64,000 bases of DNA, from the NCBI GenBank assembly GCA_002431965.1, contig DJEW01000016.1, positions 43,827 through 107,826 on the forward strand, written 5' to 3'. The translations under genes and the position numbers were made by a program. The notes below the pieces were generated by a model. It was not told the DNA's origin. It ran no database searches and saw only the letters and a program-made list of their open reading frames with translations. Position 1 is the first letter of the stretch. Each line of letters begins with the position of its first letter. Positions 56,189-64,000 of the stretch are shown in pieces. This DNA is from Clostridiales bacterium UBA5888. Its GTDB lineage: Bacteria > Bacillota > Clostridia > Oscillospirales > Oscillospiraceae.

Positions 56189-56926
56189 ATGAATGAAAAC
56201 GCAGGCAACGCAGCCATGGCTGAGGGAGCTTCGCAAGGTAAACATTTCCCAGCTAAACGTCTTGCGCTGTCCGTGCTCGCCGCTGCGGCGGCGTTTGCGC
56301 TGTTTTATAGCTGCTATTTTCTTTTTGCTCCGCGTGCAATGCCGGGCATGACGGATTACGCCGGAACATACACGCTCGCCGATGTCAGTCATGGTGACAT
56401 TACTCTTGCCGAACTGAATGGGCTTCCCTCTGCGACAGTTGAGCTTGATGCGAATGGTCGCTGCCGCTTGTACGTTGGAGGGCAGAGCTTGTCCGGACAC
56501 TGGACGCTGAACGGCAACTCGGCGGAGCTGTACTGCGCGTGGAAAAAGTTCACGGGTATATTCTCTGAGAACAAGCTTGCACTCCGCAGCAATGACAGCA
56601 ATTCCGCCGCTCTTCTCTTCATGCTTGGCAGCACGAAGGATGATGGCGGCAGCATACCCGCAGGGAAATATAAACTCATCGCTATTGACGACAACGGCAC
56701 GGCTTATACAGGCAGCGTCATTGATGCGTCAGAGCCGGTCGCATGGTACATCAGCATAAAACGTGATGGGAGCGGAAGCGCCGCAGTCTTCTCCGAAGAG
56801 GCGGATGAGATAAGCGTTGACAGCAGATATATCATTCTGCGCGGGATGCGCCTTGCTTATACCCTTGACGGCGATGCATTGACCCTTGAATACCCCGGAG
56901 GAATAAAGCTGACATTTGAAAAATAG
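56189..56926 (+). CDS. Membrane-anchored hypothetical protein
   Basis: A 245-residue protein not recognised. Residues 1-23 are polar, 24-46 form one membrane segment (LALSVLAAAAAFALFYSCYF), and the rest is external. The external part looks like two similar beta-rich units, one starting MTDYAGTYTLADVSHGDITL and the other IPAGKYKLIAIDDNGTAYTG, each going through a G-x-W/Y-rich strand (LSGHWTLNGNSAELYC; YIILRGMRLAYTLDGDALTLEY). This pattern suggests a small barrel that binds a ligand, but it is inference. It is transcribed divergently from tetR and convergently to nadE. Confidence 0.6.
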   Translation: MNENAGNAAMAEGASQGKHFPAKRLALSVLAAAAAFALFYSCYFLFAPRAMPGMTDYAGTYTLADVSHGDITLAELNGLPSATVELDANGRCRLYVGGQSLSGHWTLNGNSAELYCAWKKFTGIFSENKLALRSNDSNSAALLFMLGSTKDDGGSIPAGKYKLIAIDDNGTAYTGSVIDASEPVAWYISIKRDGSGSAAVFSEEADEISVDSRYIILRGMRLAYTLDGDALTLEYPGGIKLTFEK

Positions 56927-56942
56927 CAGCGCGTATATTCAC

Positions 56943-56974
56943 ACAAAAACGCCGGTGCAAGCCGGCGTTTTTGT
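56943..56974. terminator. Bidirectional terminator
   Basis: ACAAAAACGCCGG (56943-56955) pairs with CCGGCGTTTTTGT (56962-56974), 6-base loop, with T runs on both strands. Confidence 0.87.
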
Positions 56975-56979
56975 AATAT

Positions 56980-58896
56980 TTACAGTCTGTTCGCCTCGTC
57001 GAGCCATATTCTAGCCGAGGCATCAGACGGCATGCGCCAGTCACCGCGCGGCGAGAGCGTGACAGTGCCGACCTTGGGGCCGTCAGGCAGGCAGGAGCGC
57101 TTGAATTGCTGGGCGAAGAAGCGTCGGATGAATGTTTTAAGCCATTCGAGAATAACCTCGCGCGGGTACTCCCCGGCAAAAGCATACTCCGCCAGATGCA
57201 GTATGCGCGCAGGCGACGATCCTGTGCGGAGCATATGATAGAGGAAGAAATCGTGCAGCTCATATGGTCCGACAAGATCCTCTGTCTTCTGCGAAATCTC
57301 CCCGTTTTCAGCTGGCAGCAGTTCGGGCGAGACAGGCGTAAGCAGTATGTCCCTTAGCACGGCGGCAGTTTGCGCGTCACACCTGCGCATTTCGTATTCG
57401 ACGATATAGCGCACGAGCGTTTTGGGCACGGATGCGTTCACGCCGTACATGGACATATGATCACCGTTATATGTCGCCCAGCCGAGGGCAAGCTCCGAAA
57501 GGTCGCCGGTGCCGACAACGATGCCGCCGGTCTCATTGGCAATGTCCATGAGTACCTGCGTGCGTTCGCGCGCCTGACAGTTTTCATATGTGACGTCCGT
57601 GATGGTCTCGTCATGCCCGATGTCGGTAAAATGCTGCCTGACAGAGGCGCTGATGTCAACGGTACGGAAGCTGACACCAAGGTTTTCGCAGAGCTTTTCG
57701 GCATTTCCGCGCGTACGTTTCGTTGTGCCGAAGCATGGCATCGTAACAGCAATAATATCCGTGCGCCGTCTGTGCAGGGCATCCATCGCCCTGACCATCA
57801 CCAGCAGCGCCAGCGTGCTGTCAAGTCCGCCGGAAATGCCCACAATTATCTTCGGGCAGTTTATATGCTCGATACGTCGCATAAGCCCGTCCGACTGGAT
57901 GCGAAGTATCGCCTCGGCGCGCTCGGCAAGTATATCCCCATCCGCCGGAACAAATGGCCGGCGCGGGATGCGGCGCGTGAGCGCCGTGTCGGTCAGGCGC
58001 TGGCTGAAATATATCCTGCGGCAGTCGGGCGCGGCGCTCTCGTCAAAGCTTGTGCACATATGCCGGGCGCTCGTGATGCGCAGCATATCAAGCTCCGTCG
58101 ATATGAGCATTTCGGCTGCATACGGTTTTTTCTCTGCAACCTTCGTGCCGTTCTCGTACACGAGGCAGTGCCCGGAGAAGGAGAGATCCTGCGTGGATTC
58201 GCCGTGTCCGGCACTGACATAGACATAGCCGCATATGAGCCGGGACGATGCGGATGCAACGAGCAGCCGCCTGTACTCATCCTTGCCGATAATCTCATTT
58301 GATGCAGAGAGATTCGCCACGACCGTCGCACCTGCAAGGCATAACCCCGTCGATTCCGGCATGGGGGACCATAGATCCTCGCATATTTCCACGCCGAGCA
58401 CAAAGCTCTCCATTTCCCGGCAGCAGAACAGAAGATGCCGCCCGAACGGCACAGGTTCCCCGGCGATGTCTATGGTATCCTCGCCGCGGTAGTCAGCGCC
58501 GGAGGTAAACTGACGCATTTCATAGAACTCCGCATAGTTCGGCAGCGCGACCTTCGGCACTATGCCAAGCACATGTCCGTTCTGAACAACCGCAGCGCAG
58601 TTATAAAGCTTGCCCAGCACTCGCAGTGGAAGCCCCACGGCAGCGATACAGCGCTTTCCGAGCGTATAATCGCGCAGTGCGGCGAGCGCGTCAACACAAG
58701 CGCGCAGAAGTATATCCGAATAAAAGAGATCGCCGCAGGTATATGCAGAAAGGAAAAGCTCCGGCAGGACAAGGAGATTTGCCCCAACGCGTTCCGCCTC
58801 ATCAAAACTCTTTTTCGCCTGTGCGAGGTTATAAACTGTGTCGCCCACGCGAAGTGCGGGACTCGCCGCCGCGACTTTGATAAATCCGTATTTCAT
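56980..58896 (-). CDS. nadE: Glutamine-dependent NAD+ synthetase
   Basis: A 638-residue enzyme that amidates nicotinic acid adenine dinucleotide to NAD+. The N-terminal nitrilase-like glutaminase has LPELFLSAYTCGDL (Glu), VPKVALPNYAEFYE (Lys) and EICEDLWSP (Cys); the C-terminal synthetase has the P-loop GISGGLDSTLAL, then TMPCFGTTKRTRGNAEKL and GTGDLSELALGWATYNGDHM. The length is that of the long, glutamine-using form. ATG 58896 is ten bases after AGGAGG; 27 extra upstream codons are rejected. Confidence 0.96.
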   Translation of the reverse strand: MKYGFIKVAAASPALRVGDTVYNLAQAKKSFDEAERVGANLLVLPELFLSAYTCGDLFYSDILLRACVDALAALRDYTLGKRCIAAVGLPLRVLGKLYNCAAVVQNGHVLGIVPKVALPNYAEFYEMRQFTSGADYRGEDTIDIAGEPVPFGRHLLFCCREMESFVLGVEICEDLWSPMPESTGLCLAGATVVANLSASNEIIGKDEYRRLLVASASSRLICGYVYVSAGHGESTQDLSFSGHCLVYENGTKVAEKKPYAAEMLISTELDMLRITSARHMCTSFDESAAPDCRRIYFSQRLTDTALTRRIPRRPFVPADGDILAERAEAILRIQSDGLMRRIEHINCPKIIVGISGGLDSTLALLVMVRAMDALHRRRTDIIAVTMPCFGTTKRTRGNAEKLCENLGVSFRTVDISASVRQHFTDIGHDETITDVTYENCQARERTQVLMDIANETGGIVVGTGDLSELALGWATYNGDHMSMYGVNASVPKTLVRYIVEYEMRRCDAQTAAVLRDILLTPVSPELLPAENGEISQKTEDLVGPYELHDFFLYHMLRTGSSPARILHLAEYAFAGEYPREVILEWLKTFIRRFFAQQFKRSCLPDGPKVGTVTLSPRGDWRMPSDASARIWLDEANRL

Positions 58897-58930
58897 GACA
58901 TGTCTGCCTCCTGTGTTCTCTTTGCAACAG

Positions 58931-58959
58931 ATTTTAAACCTCATCCGAGCCCGTGTCAA
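58931..58959 (-). promoter_or_regulatory. Sigma-A promoter of nadE
   Basis: TTGACA (58954-58959) and TAAAAT (58931-58936) on the minus strand, 17-base spacer. Confidence 0.82.
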
Positions 58960-58967
58960 CATAAAAT

Positions 58968-58994
58968 ACAGGCGCACCGCATCCGTGCGCCTGT
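58968..58994 (-). terminator. Terminator of the carbohydrate ABC operon
   Basis: ACAGGCGCAC pairs with GTGCGCCTGT over a 7-base loop; ATTTTATGTT follows on the minus strand. The nadE -35 box begins just after it. Confidence 0.78.
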
Positions 58995-59012
58995 AAACGG
59001 TTTATTCTTTGT

Positions 59013-59879
59013 TTATTCCTTCACGCTTCCCATGGAAACGCCCTCGACAATGTAGCGTGAGAGGATGAAATACATCACAAACATCGGCAGAATGGTAATG
59101 GAAAGCGACAGAAAGATAACGCCGTAATCAGTGCGGAACGATTCGCCCATCAGCATCTGCACAAACATAGTAAGCGTCTTTTTGCCGGTTGAATTGATGA
59201 TGAGGCTTGGCATGAAGAGATTATTCCAGCTCGCTACAAATTGAAATATTGCCTGCGTGGCAAGAGCGGGCTTCATGATCGGCAGCACGACCGTGTTGAA
59301 CGTGTGGAACTCGCCAGAGCCGTCAATGCGCGCCGCCTCTACCACCTCCAGCGGCAGTGCGCCGAGAAGATACTGGCGCATGAAAAACACGACCGCGGGC
59401 GTAGTTATCGCCGGGATGATGAGCGGCCAATATGTATCAATGAGCCGGAGCTTTATCATGAATTTGTAAAAGCCGACGGCGTAGACCTGTGTAGGTACCA
59501 TCATCACGCCCAGTATGAATGCCCATGCGAATTTTTTTGCTCTGAAATCATATGCATGTATACCGTACGCCGTGAGTGCGGAGAAGTATACCGACAGCGC
59601 CGTGAACGGAACGGAAACAAGTAGTGAGTTGAGCATTGCCTTATACGCCGTGACGCCGAGCCCCTGCTGTTTCTGGTTGAATGTCGCAATATTCTCGCTC
59701 AGATAGCTGCCAAAGAAGAAGGATATTCCGGACTTGACCTCGTTCGATGAGCGCGTGGCGTTGACAAACATGAGATAAAACGGCAGAATACTGATAATGC
59801 AGAGAATGATGAAAACGAATGTGCGCACACGTATGCTGCGTTTGTACGCCGCGCGGTCGCTCAGCTGTTTCTCTCTCAT
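59013..59879 (-). CDS. Carbohydrate ABC transporter permease (MalG-like)
   Basis: A 288-residue permease of the CUT1 sugar class, with six membrane segments. The EAA loop reads LPLEVVEAARIDGSGEFHTFNTVVLPIMKPA, giving contact with the ATPase. It pairs with the MalF-like permease encoded two bases upstream. No ATPase gene is in this operon; CUT1 importers often share one MsmK-type ATPase encoded elsewhere. Confidence 0.92.
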   Translation of the reverse strand: MREKQLSDRAAYKRSIRVRTFVFIILCIISILPFYLMFVNATRSSNEVKSGISFFFGSYLSENIATFNQKQQGLGVTAYKAMLNSLLVSVPFTALSVYFSALTAYGIHAYDFRAKKFAWAFILGVMMVPTQVYAVGFYKFMIKLRLIDTYWPLIIPAITTPAVVFFMRQYLLGALPLEVVEAARIDGSGEFHTFNTVVLPIMKPALATQAIFQFVASWNNLFMPSLIINSTGKKTLTMFVQMLMGESFRTDYGVIFLSLSITILPMFVMYFILSRYIVEGVSMGSVKE

Positions 59880-59880
59880 T

Positions 59881-60858
59881 CTATCTCACCTCGCATTTCA
59901 CAGCGCCGTATCTGCGGCGTTTGGGCACGCCGCTTTTCTGGCGCATGGAGTAGAGCAGCACGATGCTGACAAGCATTGTCACCATAAAGAGCAGTATAGA
60001 CACGGCTGAGGCGCGCCCGATGTCCGTATTATGCAGACGCATGATGTACATCGTCACCGTGGTGCTCGTATCGTCCGGCAGTCCGATAGATCCGGAAACA
60101 TTAAACAGCGCAGGAATATCATACAGCTGCAAACCGCCGATTGCAGAGGTCACAAGAACATACATCAAAACCGGCTTTAAAAGCGGCAGCGTTATCCGCG
60201 TGAACTTCTGCCAACCGTTCGCCCCATCAATGTCCGCCGCCTCATAAAGCGAGCTGTTGATGCCGAGCATGCCTGAAATGAGCAGCAGCGTCGTATTGCC
60301 GTACCACATCCAGAACAGGATGAATGAGATGGACAAGCTCGTGCCCCATTTGCTCGTCATTATGTTCGCGTCCTGTGAGATCCAGCCGATATTGCGCAAT
60401 GCGGTCATGACAGGTCCAAACTGATTGAGAAAGGCGTAAAAAAGCATGGAGATGGACGCGGCGGTGATGATATTCGGCATATAGACCATCACCTTGAAAA
60501 AGCCCTTTCCGCGAAGCTTTTTGCTGTTATCCGTCAGCCACGCCGCCAGCAGAAGGCTGAGCAGTATCTGCGGAACAAAATTGAAAAACCAGATGCGCAC
60601 GGTGTTTCCCAAATACTTGAGAAAATACGGTGTCTCGCCCTCAACAAAGCCGAGCAGCTTTTTATAATTCGTCAGTCCCGTAAAGGTAACTGTTTCTTTC
60701 AGATTTCGTGTGGTGTATTCGAAAAGGCTGTAATAAAATGTGCTTATCAGCGGCCAGAGAGAAAAAACGGCATAAACGATAAAAAACGGAAGAACAAAGT
60801 AGTAGCCAAAGCGGCTGTAGCTCACGCTGCGTCTGAGCCTGTTTTTCTTTTCCTTCAT
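59881..60858 (-). CDS. Carbohydrate ABC transporter permease (MalF-like)
   Basis: A 325-residue CUT1 permease with six membrane segments. The EAA loop is INSSLYEAADIDGANGWQKF followed by TRITLPLLKPVL. A basic N-terminus (KEKKNRLRRS) lies inside the cell. It follows the receptor gene after a 99-base gap that holds a GC-rich hairpin at 60895-60923, so it is probably made at a lower level than the receptor. Confidence 0.92.
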   Translation of the reverse strand: MKEKKNRLRRSVSYSRFGYYFVLPFFIVYAVFSLWPLISTFYYSLFEYTTRNLKETVTFTGLTNYKKLLGFVEGETPYFLKYLGNTVRIWFFNFVPQILLSLLLAAWLTDNSKKLRGKGFFKVMVYMPNIITAASISMLFYAFLNQFGPVMTALRNIGWISQDANIMTSKWGTSLSISFILFWMWYGNTTLLLISGMLGINSSLYEAADIDGANGWQKFTRITLPLLKPVLMYVLVTSAIGGLQLYDIPALFNVSGSIGLPDDTSTTVTMYIMRLHNTDIGRASAVSILLFMVTMLVSIVLLYSMRQKSGVPKRRRYGAVKCEVR

Positions 60859-60894
60859 AGATTCACATCCTTAAAAATCGGCTGTAAAAGGAAC

Positions 60895-60923
60895 GCGCCC
60901 TCCCGCCCATGACGGGAGGGCGC
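60895..60923 (-). other. Intercistronic hairpin between receptor and permease genes
   Basis: GCGCCCTCCCG pairs perfectly with CGGGAGGGCGC (7-base loop). On the minus strand GTTCCTTTTAC follows, so partial termination or mRNA protection is likely, favouring the receptor. Confidence 0.7.
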
Positions 60924-60957
60924 TGGATCATGCTATTATATGATGCGGCAGATCACA

Positions 60958-62331
60958 TCAGGCAACATTCAGGTACGGGAAAGTGTCATGGATGGAGTTT
61001 GCAAAGTCGCTGAGCGCGGCGTCAAGATCGCCGTTTGCAACATATGCGTCAACAGCGTTGGGCAGGAGATTCTCGCAGATCTTCTGATCCTCGCCGACAG
61101 CAAGAACGTTGATGCCGTCGCACTTATCGGCAAAGAACTTGACGATATCCTGACCGTTGGCGCACTTGAAGGTGCTGGTCGTGCCGGAGCCGTTCTCCTC
61201 AATATAGGCAATGGCTTCCTTGTTGTTGACGAAATCGCCGTTTGCGGAGTTGATGGCTATCATGGCATCGGTATCGCAGGTGGTGTAATAGAGAATCTTG
61301 TAGGCAAGGTCAGCATCGGAGCAGTCGGCAGTTGCCGCAAGACCCGTGCCGCCCCAGTAGTAAGCCTGAGGTCCCTGGATGAGGGCGCAGTTGCCGGACC
61401 AAGTATCGGTGAGGCACCAGTAGGTGTACCACGGGCAGCCGGTAAATGCAATGCAGGCTTCGGTGGTCTCGCCGTCGCCGTCCTTGAGAGCCGCCCAGTC
61501 AGTACTCCACATCTTTGCGTTGAAGGTCAGACCGTCGAGATCCTTGGCGAGCTGGAAGTATTCCTTGATAGCGTCATCAATAACAATGTTGTCGTTCTCA
61601 TCGTACCATGCGCTGGTGCGCGCGCCGTTGCAGAAAACATACTTGAGGTCGTCAGCGCTGGAGAGCAGCTTGACCTTGCCGCCGGATGCTTCGTTCACGG
61701 TCTTGGAGACCTCAACGACCTTCTCCCATGTGTTGAGCATATCCTGCAGAGCTTCAGGATCGGTCGTGCCAAGATACTTCTCGGCGAGGTCGGTACGGAT
61801 CTGCCATCCGCCCGGTGTCGCCTGCCAGAACAGCGCATAGGTGTCGCCGCTGGCGGCGTCAGTGCCGAGCGAGAGGTTATAGTCGTACATATTCGCCATG
61901 TCAGCGTCAGTGATGCCGAGATCCTTGACGTTCTTGAGCAGACCGGACTGGACATACTTCTGAACATAGCCGACCTCGAGAAGCATGATGTCGGGATACT
62001 GCTCATTGGCGGGGTCGGCAAGTATCGCGTCAATCTTCTCCTGATAGATGCTGGAGTCGCCGACATTGACAAACTGCACGCGGGCAAGCTCGTCCTCGGT
62101 CAGGTACTGCGGCAGCACCTTCTCAAGAATGGTGACAAAGTCGGTGTTCCATGCCCAGACGTAGAAAGGATCTGCAACGGCAGTCTCTTCGGCAGCGGGT
62201 GCGGTTTCCTCCGCAGGTGCCGATTCCTCGGCTGCCGGAGCGGTCTGCTCCGCTGGAGCTGCGGCCTGACCGCAGGCGCAGAGAGCGAAAACCATTGCGA
62301 GGGCAAGGATAAGCGCTAATGCCTTTTTCAT
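60958..62331 (-). CDS. Carbohydrate ABC transporter substrate-binding lipoprotein
   Basis: A 457-residue CUT1 receptor (SBP_bac_1 fold). The signal peptide KKALALILALAMVFALCAC gives a lipidated cysteine at residue 20, followed by an acidic Ala/Pro/Glu-rich linker (about residues 22-52). The body has DIMLLEVGYVQKYVQSGLLK and later many Trp/Tyr residues typical of sugar sites. GGAGG lies upstream in the 29-base gap after lacI. The sugar is not known; the divergent GH94 gene suggests a beta-linked disaccharide such as cellobiose. Confidence 0.9.
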   Translation of the reverse strand: MKKALALILALAMVFALCACGQAAAPAEQTAPAAEESAPAEETAPAAEETAVADPFYVWAWNTDFVTILEKVLPQYLTEDELARVQFVNVGDSSIYQEKIDAILADPANEQYPDIMLLEVGYVQKYVQSGLLKNVKDLGITDADMANMYDYNLSLGTDAASGDTYALFWQATPGGWQIRTDLAEKYLGTTDPEALQDMLNTWEKVVEVSKTVNEASGGKVKLLSSADDLKYVFCNGARTSAWYDENDNIVIDDAIKEYFQLAKDLDGLTFNAKMWSTDWAALKDGDGETTEACIAFTGCPWYTYWCLTDTWSGNCALIQGPQAYYWGGTGLAATADCSDADLAYKILYYTTCDTDAMIAINSANGDFVNNKEAIAYIEENGSGTTSTFKCANGQDIVKFFADKCDGINVLAVGEDQKICENLLPNAVDAYVANGDLDAALSDFANSIHDTFPYLNVA

Positions 62332-62360
62332 TTGATTTTTCCTCCTAAGATATTGTGATT

Positions 62361-63404
62361 CTATAATTTACTGCTGTCGCAGTTATCACTGTTTATACCC
62401 AGCTTTCTGACCGATTCGCGTACACGGATACATCCCTCGACTATCCTCCGGTCAACAAGCGTGGTCTTGGGGCGCTCTATCAAATCGACGAGACCGCTCG
62501 CTGCAGTGCGCCCCAGCTCCGCCGTGTTTTGACAGTACGTCGTGAGCCTTGGGCTGACGATGTCAGCAAGGCTTATGCCGTCATACCCGATGGCTGACAC
62601 ATCCTCCGGAATGTGAAGCCCAAGCTCGTTTATCGCGTTCATTCCGCCGATATACGAGAAGTCGTCCGGGAAGAGAATGCAGGTCGGCGGCTGCGGCAGG
62701 GTCATAAGCTCCCTGGTGACGCGCGCGCAGCTCTCTGCGTCGTGATAACGGCTCTCGCGGATATATTCCTGCGGCACATCCAGCCCCAGCGAATCGCAGG
62801 CGCGGTAAAAGCCGGTCAGGCGGTTTTCCGTAACCGCCGTGTGCTCACCGTGAATATAGGCGATGCGTCGGTGTCCCATGGTGTACGCATAGTGCACAAG
62901 CTCACTCACGCCGTTTACATTATCAGACACAACGGCAAGGCGGTTGTTGAATATATGATCTATCGTCACAACGGGAAGACTTGATGAAATAAGCTCCTGC
63001 ACCTGCGGATCGTTGAAATCGACAGAGGCTATGATGACACCGTCCACCCCACGATAGAGACAATGCTGCAAATATGTTGTCTGCCGGCAACCTATATTCT
63101 TATTTATAAATGTAACATCGTAGCCGTGTGTCTCCGCCTCTACCTTAAGGCTGTCGAGCACTGCGGAAAAATATTCGTGCGCAAGCCCACTGCTCTGCTC
63201 ATCGACAAACAAAATGCCGATATTGTAAGTGCGGTTGGTTTTCAATGCTCTGGCAGCGGAATTCGTCATATACCCGAGCTCATCCGCAAGGCGGCATATT
63301 CTCTCGCGCGTCTCCTCGCCTATATCGGGCTGACCGTTGAGCGCCTTGCTGACCGTTGCAACAGAAACGCCGCAGCGTTGTGCAATCTCTTTCATTGAAA
63401 CCAT
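62361..63404 (-). CDS. LacI family transcriptional regulator
   Basis: A 347-residue repressor. The HTH MKEIAQRCGVSVATVSKALNG (residues 3-23) with the hinge helix NSAARALKTNRT is typical of the LacI/GalR family; the rest is a sugar-binding core with IGILFVDEQSSGLAHEYFSA, VDGVIIASVDF, and VSAIGYDGISLADIVSPRLT. It heads the sugar ABC operon and faces the GH94 gene. A 13-base operator-like site lies just upstream of its start, suggesting autoregulation. Confidence 0.94.
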   Translation of the reverse strand: MVSMKEIAQRCGVSVATVSKALNGQPDIGEETRERICRLADELGYMTNSAARALKTNRTYNIGILFVDEQSSGLAHEYFSAVLDSLKVEAETHGYDVTFINKNIGCRQTTYLQHCLYRGVDGVIIASVDFNDPQVQELISSSLPVVTIDHIFNNRLAVVSDNVNGVSELVHYAYTMGHRRIAYIHGEHTAVTENRLTGFYRACDSLGLDVPQEYIRESRYHDAESCARVTRELMTLPQPPTCILFPDDFSYIGGMNAINELGLHIPEDVSAIGYDGISLADIVSPRLTTYCQNTAELGRTAASGLVDLIERPKTTLVDRRIVEGCIRVRESVRKLGINSDNCDSSKL

Positions 63405-63429
63405 ATGCGGCGCTCCCTCTCGTTTTTTC

Positions 63430-63442
63430 TTAACCGTTTACG
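63430..63442. promoter_or_regulatory. LacI-type operator candidate O1
   Basis: TTAACCGTTTACG, 26 bases before the lacI start codon and directly downstream of the probable lacI promoter. It shares 11 of 13 bases with O2 at 63714-63726. LacI-family operators have a central CG flanked by A/T-rich arms, as here. Confidence 0.55.
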
Positions 63443-63449
63443 TGAATAT

Positions 63450-63478
63450 AAAATATCTTATTTGAGCTATAAATGCAA
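63450..63478 (-). promoter_or_regulatory. Probable promoter of lacI-sugar ABC operon
   Basis: TTGCAT (63473-63478) and TATTTT (63450-63455) on the minus strand, 17-base spacer. The start would fall at O1. Confidence 0.5.
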
Positions 63479-63539
63479 GAGTTTATTTAATCAAAATACA
63501 ATAATATCTTCAAGTTTGGAACAAGCGCACAAAATCTTT

Positions 63540-63608
63540 ACGAAAAATTGTTTATCATGCTGTAAGGTATTTTTCGTAGAATTTCGCAAAGCTCGAAATT
63601 GTGCACAA
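63540..63608. promoter_or_regulatory. Cluster of short inverted repeats in the AT-rich intergenic region
   Basis: The 361-base gap 63405-63765 is AT-rich and has no gene. Besides the two operators it holds ACGAAAAAT (63540-63548) with ATTTTTCGT (63569-63577), AATTTCG (63580-63586) with CGAAATT (63594-63600), and the palindrome TTGTGCACAA (63599-63608). These may be sites for further regulators. Confidence 0.4.
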
Positions 63609-63713
63609 AACAGTTGAAAAATTTTATACACCTTAGCTAAATCGCTGTTTCTACGCCAAATTTGTATTGCATTTGCAGCGAAAATCATATATTGTTTTAT
63701 AGAAAAGCTGTGC

Positions 63714-63733
63714 TTAATCGTTTTCGGTATATT
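63714..63733 (+). promoter_or_regulatory. GH94 gene promoter with LacI-type operator candidate O2
   Basis: TTAATCGTTTTCG (63714-63726) lies directly before TATATT (63728-63733), the likely -10 box, so a bound repressor would block the promoter. No good -35 box is seen. TTAAYCGTTTWCG describes both O1 and O2. Confidence 0.5.
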
Positions 63734-63765
63734 CCCGTATAACATCAGCAACGGAGGTATTGTCA

Positions 63766-64000
63766 ATGCAGTACGGACACTTCGACGATGCGCATAAGGA
63801 GTACGTGATCGAAACTCCGCAAACTCCCCTGCCGTGGATAAACTACCTCGGCAGCGATGATTTTTTTACAATAATCTCAAATACGTCCGGCGGCTACAGC
63901 TTCTATAAGGATGCGCGGCTCCGCCGGCTCACGCGCTACCGGTACAACGCAAGCCCGCTTGACGCAGACGGTATGCACATTTACATCAAAGACGGCGATA
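63766..64000 (+). CDS. GH94 disaccharide phosphorylase, N-terminal part
   Basis: Only the first 78 codons are in the window. The start [20 protein letters not shown], then [20 protein letters not shown] and [18 protein letters not shown], is the conserved N-terminus of glycoside hydrolase family 94: cellobiose, cellodextrin or chitobiose phosphorylases, which split a beta-linked disaccharide with phosphate in the cytoplasm and save ATP. Which sugar it uses cannot be judged from this part. GGAGG (63753-63757) is eight bases before the ATG. It faces the lacI-sugar ABC operon. Confidence 0.82.
   Translation, partial: MQYGHFDDAHKEYVIETPQTPLPWINYLGSDDFFTIISNTSGGYSFYKDARLRRLTRYRYNASPLDADGMHIYIKDGD

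Noticed and set aside
60940..62319. A 459-codon open frame on the plus strand
   Set aside because: It lies fully antisense to the sugar receptor gene, which has a lipoprotein signal and family motifs. The translation is a Val/Leu/Gly-rich mirror of a GC-rich gene, and no ribosome site is present.

Overview
The window is a gene-dense stretch of a bacterial chromosome of roughly 55-60 % GC (estimated by eye). It suggests an anaerobic, endospore-forming Clostridia member, probably near Oscillospiraceae/Ruminococcaceae. The grounds are the sporulation genes (cotJ, spoVM, sipL, yunB), type III glutamine synthetase, a T-box leader, a PASTA kinase with its PP2C phosphatase, cdaA-cdaR, remA, strong AGGAGG ribosome sites and consensus sigma-A promoters. 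No phage, insertion sequence, CRISPR array, tRNA or resistance island was found. The species cannot be named from this sequence alone.

Layout. 1-6111 (+): the 3' end of a phosphofructokinase gene, then a complete branched-chain amino acid ABC operon (livJHMGF) with a cytidylate-kinase-like gene at its end. 6164-9683: a MoxR ATPase/VWA pair (-) transcribed divergently from a papain-like hypothetical gene. 9716-13519 (+): an AGCS amino acid:cation symporter, then a GPH sugar symporter with a PIG-L deacetylase. 13571-20322 (-): glutamine synthetase III, a CofE-like ligase, and a three-gene ABC importer behind a tryptophan-specific T-box. 20449-21489 (-): cotJC and a fused cotJA-cotJB. 21613-26975 (-): ligA, yunB, a PLP lyase and murD. 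27075-28152 (+): rnpB and a TRIC-family channel gene.

28294-49594 (-) is a long housekeeping and sporulation region. It runs from yebC and sipL, through spoVM (22 codons) and a 50-codon membrane protein gene, to rsgA-prkC-prpC-rlmN-rsmB-fmt-def-priA. Next come rpoZ-gmk-remA-yicC-rseC-cdaR-cdaA, a cysteine desulfurase with a DUF3343 partner, ispF-ispD, mreB and comF. recD2, uvrA and a ybaK-type gene follow to 55167, then a TetR regulator. 56189-58896 holds a membrane-anchored unknown and nadE. The right end is a carbohydrate ABC operon with its LacI regulator (-), divergent from a GH94 disaccharide phosphorylase gene (+) that runs off the window.

How the parts work together. Amino acid supply is a theme: Liv uptake, the T-box-controlled Trp-type uptake system, an alanine-type symporter and GSIII. 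Spore-coat assembly is represented by SpoVM and SipL, which both act on SpoIVA, beside CotJ proteins. The right end looks like uptake of a beta-linked disaccharide followed by phosphorolysis, probably under the local LacI protein, because near-identical 13-base operator-like sites lie at both divergent promoters. No wholly new multi-gene system was evident. The less usual items are the cotJA-cotJB fusion, the very short spoVM beside sipL, an 18-bp hairpin enclosing the start of the 50-codon gene, a 24-base perfect repeat in two distant leaders with a decayed coding remnant, and the altered cdaA operon.
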